In this document: positions 61,368-64,000 of the stretch, piece by piece | Numbering within the stretch: position 1 is the first letter of the stretch | Layout: the number at the start of each line of letters is the position of its first letter | Source: Bordetella parapertussis | GTDB taxonomy: Bacteria; Pseudomonadota; Gammaproteobacteria; Burkholderiales; Burkholderiaceae_C | Direction of reading: 5' to 3' | Assembly: GCA_945901125.1 (NCBI GenBank) | Contig: CAMDKD010000002.1 | Span: forward strand, 1-64,000 | Length of the DNA stretch: 64,000 nt | Program-made: the position numbers and the translations under genes | Notes under the pieces: generated by a model | Seen by the model: only the letters and a program-made list of their open reading frames with translations | What the model was told of the DNA's origin: nothing | Databases searched by the model: none

Positions 61368-62306
61368 TCAGGCCAACAATCCGGTTTCTGTATCTGCCGC
61401 TTGTTGTTTCAGCCATTGAGAAAACATTCGCACCTCTTCGCATTCTTTGCTCAGCGGTCTGATCAATAACCAATAACCCATGGGCGATTCATTGCGATGC
61501 CCCGGCAAAACTTCGACCAGATCGCCGCGCGCCAGACTTTCTGCAATCAGCGGCGGTCTGGCCAGCACCAAGCCCAGACCGTCCAGCGCGGCTTGCACCG
61601 ATTGGTAGGTGTAGTTGAAATACAGCCAGCGCTTGGGTTGGAGTTTGTGCAGGCCGTGGCCGTTCAGCCATAAACGCCAGTTCATCCAATCCATGTAAGT
61701 AGGGCCTTCGAGGTTGTGTTCGATCAGGGCGAAGCGGGCCAAATCTGAGGCTTGGTGAATCGGTGACTCACGCTTGAGCAAGTCCGGGCTGGCCACCGGC
61801 ATCAGTTGTTCGCCGAACAATTTGTCCGCATCTTCGGGCATGGTGCCTGCCGATCCGTAACGGATGGCGATATCGATATCGGTGGTTGCCAAGTCTATGG
61901 GCTTGTCGCTGGCGTGTACGCGGATATCGATGTCGGGGAATCGGCTTTGAAATTGAGCCAAGCGGGGGATCAGCCACATAGAGGCAAACGATGCGAAGGT
62001 GGTGACCGCGATCGAGCGGCGCACCGAGGTTGCCCGGATATCGCGCACCGTGTTATCGAGTTGCGCCAGCATCTGGCTGACCACTTGCAGCAACTGCATG
62101 CCGCCGCGGGTCAACTCCACCGAGCGCGAATGACGCACAAACAGACTTTGCCCGATGTCAGATTCAAGACCTTGTATTTGCCGACTGACAGCCGACTGGG
62201 TGAGAGACAGTTCCTCTGCGGCTGCACTGAAATTCAATAAGCGAGCCGTGGCTTCAAAAGCCCGTAAAGGGCCGACAGACAAGGCGCGGGTTCTGAGCAT
62301 GGACAT
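61368..62306 (-). CDS. LysR-family transcriptional regulator (GcvA-like)
   Basis: A 312-residue regulator. The N-terminal helix-turn-helix (LRAFEATARLLNFSAAAEELSLTQSAVSRQI, about 15-45) is followed by a GcvA-type substrate-binding domain, with SIAVTTFASFASMWLIPRL and IDIAIRYGSAG. ATG 62306 (MSMLRTR) is chosen; ATG 62300 is next. It is divergent from the DUF2917 gene across about 150 bases where its operator should lie; I did not find a convincing T-N11-A repeat. Confidence 0.92.
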   Translation of the reverse strand: MSMLRTRALSVGPLRAFEATARLLNFSAAAEELSLTQSAVSRQIQGLESDIGQSLFVRHSRSVELTRGGMQLLQVVSQMLAQLDNTVRDIRATSVRRSIAVTTFASFASMWLIPRLAQFQSRFPDIDIRVHASDKPIDLATTDIDIAIRYGSAGTMPEDADKLFGEQLMPVASPDLLKRESPIHQASDLARFALIEHNLEGPTYMDWMNWRLWLNGHGLHKLQPKRWLYFNYTYQSVQAALDGLGLVLARPPLIAESLARGDLVEVLPGHRNESPMGYWLLIRPLSKECEEVRMFSQWLKQQAADTETGLLA

Positions 62307-62458
62307 GACGCATACCTGGGCAGTGAATGGACAGTCGATCAAGCTTAACGGTAAACAGCGTGCGATTGCATGCGGATTCAGCATGAATCAGCGGTCATTT
62401 TTTCATTGGACTTGATCGGCTTAGGTTTGCAACATACATGCATTGACAGCACCGGGAC

Positions 62459-62767
62459 ATGCGCATGAAGCCGCTGAATCAAACCTCTTTCGTGGTCTCT
62501 CAACTCTGGGCTGCCCGCCCGCTGTGTGAACACCGCTTGCAAGTGCTGAGTGGCAGAGCGTGGGTCACACTGAGCGGTGACATGGACAAAGACAACCCCG
62601 ACCATGTGCTGTTCAGCGGGGACAGCTTGCAGGTGGCTGCCGGACAGCACCTGGTAGTCGAGGCCTGGCCGCGCCACCCCACAGATGTGTTGACGCTCTG
62701 CTGGCTGACGAGCGATAAATCAGAGGGCAGCGTGAAGACAGCATCAGTCTCAAGTCCGTCGGCATAA
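62459..62767 (+). CDS. DUF2917 domain-containing protein
   Basis: A 102-residue small protein of the DUF2917 family, function unknown. It shows the typical AWVTLSGDMDKDNPDHVLFSGDSLQV segment, like a cupin half-barrel. DUF2917 genes are often found beside LysR genes, as here. ATG 62459 or 62465 could be the start. The 3' end is 42 bases before the next gene. Confidence 0.82.
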   Translation: MRMKPLNQTSFVVSQLWAARPLCEHRLQVLSGRAWVTLSGDMDKDNPDHVLFSGDSLQVAAGQHLVVEAWPRHPTDVLTLCWLTSDKSEGSVKTASVSSPSA

Positions 62768-62809
62768 CTTGCTTATGATGGACGCATTCCCCATATCTCA
62801 AGGTGTGCC

Positions 62810-63790
62810 ATGTCCAAAGCCTTTGCCAGCCAGAGCGATCTGAGCGATAAGAAAATCAGTTTCACCCGCCTGAGCGAGCATTGTTGGGCTTATACCGCTG
62901 AAGGTGACCCGAATTCGGGCGTGATCATCGGCGACAAATACATACTGGTGAGCGACGCCACCGCCACGCCGCTGATGGCGCAGGACTTGATTGCGCGTAT
63001 CCGTGAGGTCAGCGACAAACCTATCAAGTACGTGTTGTTGACCCACTACCATGCGGTTCGTGTGTTGGGTGCGAGTGCTTATCTGGCCGAAGGTGCCACT
63101 GAAGTCATCGCCAGCAAAGGCACATACGACTTGATTGTTGAACGCGGCGCCGAGGACATGCAAAGCGAAATGGACCGCTTCCCGCGTTTGTTCAGAGGCG
63201 CTGACAGCGTGCCCGGATTGACCTGGCCGACCTTGGTGTTCGGCGACGGCAAGCCCGGCAGACACGGCAGTATCCGTTTGGATTTGGGTGGTGTCAGTGT
63301 CGACATCTGGCACCCGGGCGCAGGCCATACACGCGGCGACACGATTGCCTGGGTGGAGGCCGAGAAGGTCTTGTTCAGCGGTGACTTGGTCGAGTACCAA
63401 GCCGGTGTGTACACCGGAGACGCGCACCTTGCCGAATGGCCGGCTACTTTGGAAGCTTTACGTGGCTTGCAAGCAGAAGCCATCGTGCCTGGTCGCGGCG
63501 AAGCCATGATAGGCAACGCCAATGTCAACAAATCTCTGGACTACACCAAACTGTGGGTGGAAACTTTGTTTGCTTGCGGCAAGCAGGCGGTGGCGCAACA
63601 CTTGGATTTGAAAGCTGCCATGGCTTTGACGCGTCAGCACATGGACCCGGTGTTCGGCCAGGTGTTTATTTATGAACACTGTTTGCCTTTCGATGTCAGC
63701 CGTGCGTATGACGAGGCTAAGGGCATTGTCAATCCGCGCATTTGGACGGCTGAGCGTGACAAGGAAATGTGGGCTTCCCTGCAAAACTAA
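62810..63790 (+). CDS. MBL-fold metallo-hydrolase with altered metal motif
   Basis: A 326-residue protein with the metallo-beta-lactamase fold, probably cytoplasmic since no signal peptide is seen. The first metal motif reads H79-Y-H81-A-V83-R84, where the canonical HxHxDH has Asp and His at the last two positions. Later ligands remain: HPGAGHTRGD and FSGDLVEY. So site 1 looks partly kept and site 2 is lost. The variant seems shared by a betaproteobacterial clade of quinoprotein-relay-like proteins, from memory. Enzymatic activity is uncertain. Confidence 0.85.
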   Translation: MSKAFASQSDLSDKKISFTRLSEHCWAYTAEGDPNSGVIIGDKYILVSDATATPLMAQDLIARIREVSDKPIKYVLLTHYHAVRVLGASAYLAEGATEVIASKGTYDLIVERGAEDMQSEMDRFPRLFRGADSVPGLTWPTLVFGDGKPGRHGSIRLDLGGVSVDIWHPGAGHTRGDTIAWVEAEKVLFSGDLVEYQAGVYTGDAHLAEWPATLEALRGLQAEAIVPGRGEAMIGNANVNKSLDYTKLWVETLFACGKQAVAQHLDLKAAMALTRQHMDPVFGQVFIYEHCLPFDVSRAYDEAKGIVNPRIWTAERDKEMWASLQN

Positions 63791-63793
63791 AGC

Positions 63794-64000
63794 TCAAGAC
63801 GGCTTGTACCGCATCAATTTGCGCACATCGTCTTCATAGCCTTTGAGTACCTTGACCGCGCGCGCGCGTTGCTCCGCTGTGGTGGTGTTGTGCAATTGAG
63901 CAGAGGCCTCGCAATTCGTGCGTTTGCGTTTTTTCAGGTAGGCAGCGTAGGCCGGATCGGGCGTATGCAAGACGCTTTGCAGCCACTCGCGCACCATGGC
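63794..64000 (-). CDS. DUF6279-like lipoprotein, C-terminal part (partial)
   Basis: The C-terminal ~67 residues of a gene that enters from beyond the window end on the minus strand. The sequence NCEASAQLHNTTTAEQRARAVKVLKGYEDDVRKL resembles the end of DUF6279 family lipoproteins. The Met at 63997 is most likely internal, so the true start and any signal peptide are outside the window. It converges on the metallo-hydrolase gene, three bases away. Confidence 0.6.
   Translation of the reverse strand, partial: AMVREWLQSVLHTPDPAYAAYLKKRKRTNCEASAQLHNTTTAEQRARAVKVLKGYEDDVRKLMRYKPS

Noticed and set aside
1..64000. CRISPR arrays, prophage, insertion sequences or tRNA genes
   Set aside because: No spaced direct repeats, transposase or phage genes, terminal repeats or tRNA-like cloverleafs were seen by reading; dedicated tools could still reveal a small element.

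Overview
The window reads as a chromosomal segment of a betaproteobacterium of the order Burkholderiales, possibly near Oxalobacteraceae (family level is a guess). The evidence is the gene content and local orders: corC-lnt-glyQ-glyS-gmhB-plsC, rplM-rpsI-erpA-anmK-M23-tyrS, an ahcY gene led by an SAH riboswitch, aceK, and a double-length UvrA. Coding density is very high. I see no prophage, insertion sequence, CRISPR array or tRNA gene. Most of the window is GC-rich, but the first 3 kb after the rRNA genes is strikingly AT-rich.

Layout. 1-410: the 3' end of a 23S rRNA gene, 5S rRNA and a terminator, which close an rrn operon. 697-8475: a seven-gene + strand run for envelope and translation (corC, lnt, glyQ, glyS, gmhB, an acyltransferase, a YgjP-like metallopeptidase). 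8444-19343: a metallo-beta-lactamase-fold gene diverging from a LiuR-like MerR regulator across a perfect palindrome. The regulator heads a very compact run of nine genes: merR, carbonic anhydrase, aceK, thiolase, carboxyltransferase, acyl-CoA dehydrogenase, biotin carboxylase, DUF1289 and a DsbA-like isomerase. 19485-24847: an MHS-type transporter, then livHMGF without a binding-protein gene. 24855-30779: a 1974-residue tandem UvrA. 30830-36149: a glycosyltransferase/GtrA/GT39 set facing a membrane protein and a BNR-repeat protein that lie downstream of prfC.

37895-41991: promoter, SAH riboswitch and ahcY, then tlyA, metF and convergent rlmJ; this is the activated-methyl cycle together with methyltransferases. 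42167-47410: rplM-rpsI, erpA behind an IscR-like site, anmK and an M23 peptidase, tyrS. 47441-51881: a cation diffusion facilitator, dbpA, a vapBC module with a palindromic operator, then ybeY and phoH. 52076-53737: ruvAB. 53742-58708: histidine phosphatase, a TetR-DUF2147-enoyl-CoA hydratase module, a thioesterase and an Atm1-type exporter. 58705-64000: soluble lytic transglycosylase, 5-FTHF cyclo-ligase, a LysR/DUF2917 pair, a second metallo-beta-lactamase-fold protein with an altered metal motif, and the end of a DUF6279-like gene.

The strongest points for a second look are these. (1) A LiuR-type operator apparently controls a 10 kb unit that joins acyl-CoA carboxylation, bicarbonate supply and the AceK glyoxylate switch. 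(2) A four-ATPase UvrA follows the liv transporter genes. (3) livH seems to start at ATC. (4) An explicit 9-bp anti-RBS pairing can be read for the SAH riboswitch. (5) The usual phoH-ybeY-corC-lnt string is split, with a rrn operon at one broken end and vapBC at the other. I found no clearly new multi-gene system. The LiuR-headed unit is the best candidate for undescribed regulatory logic.
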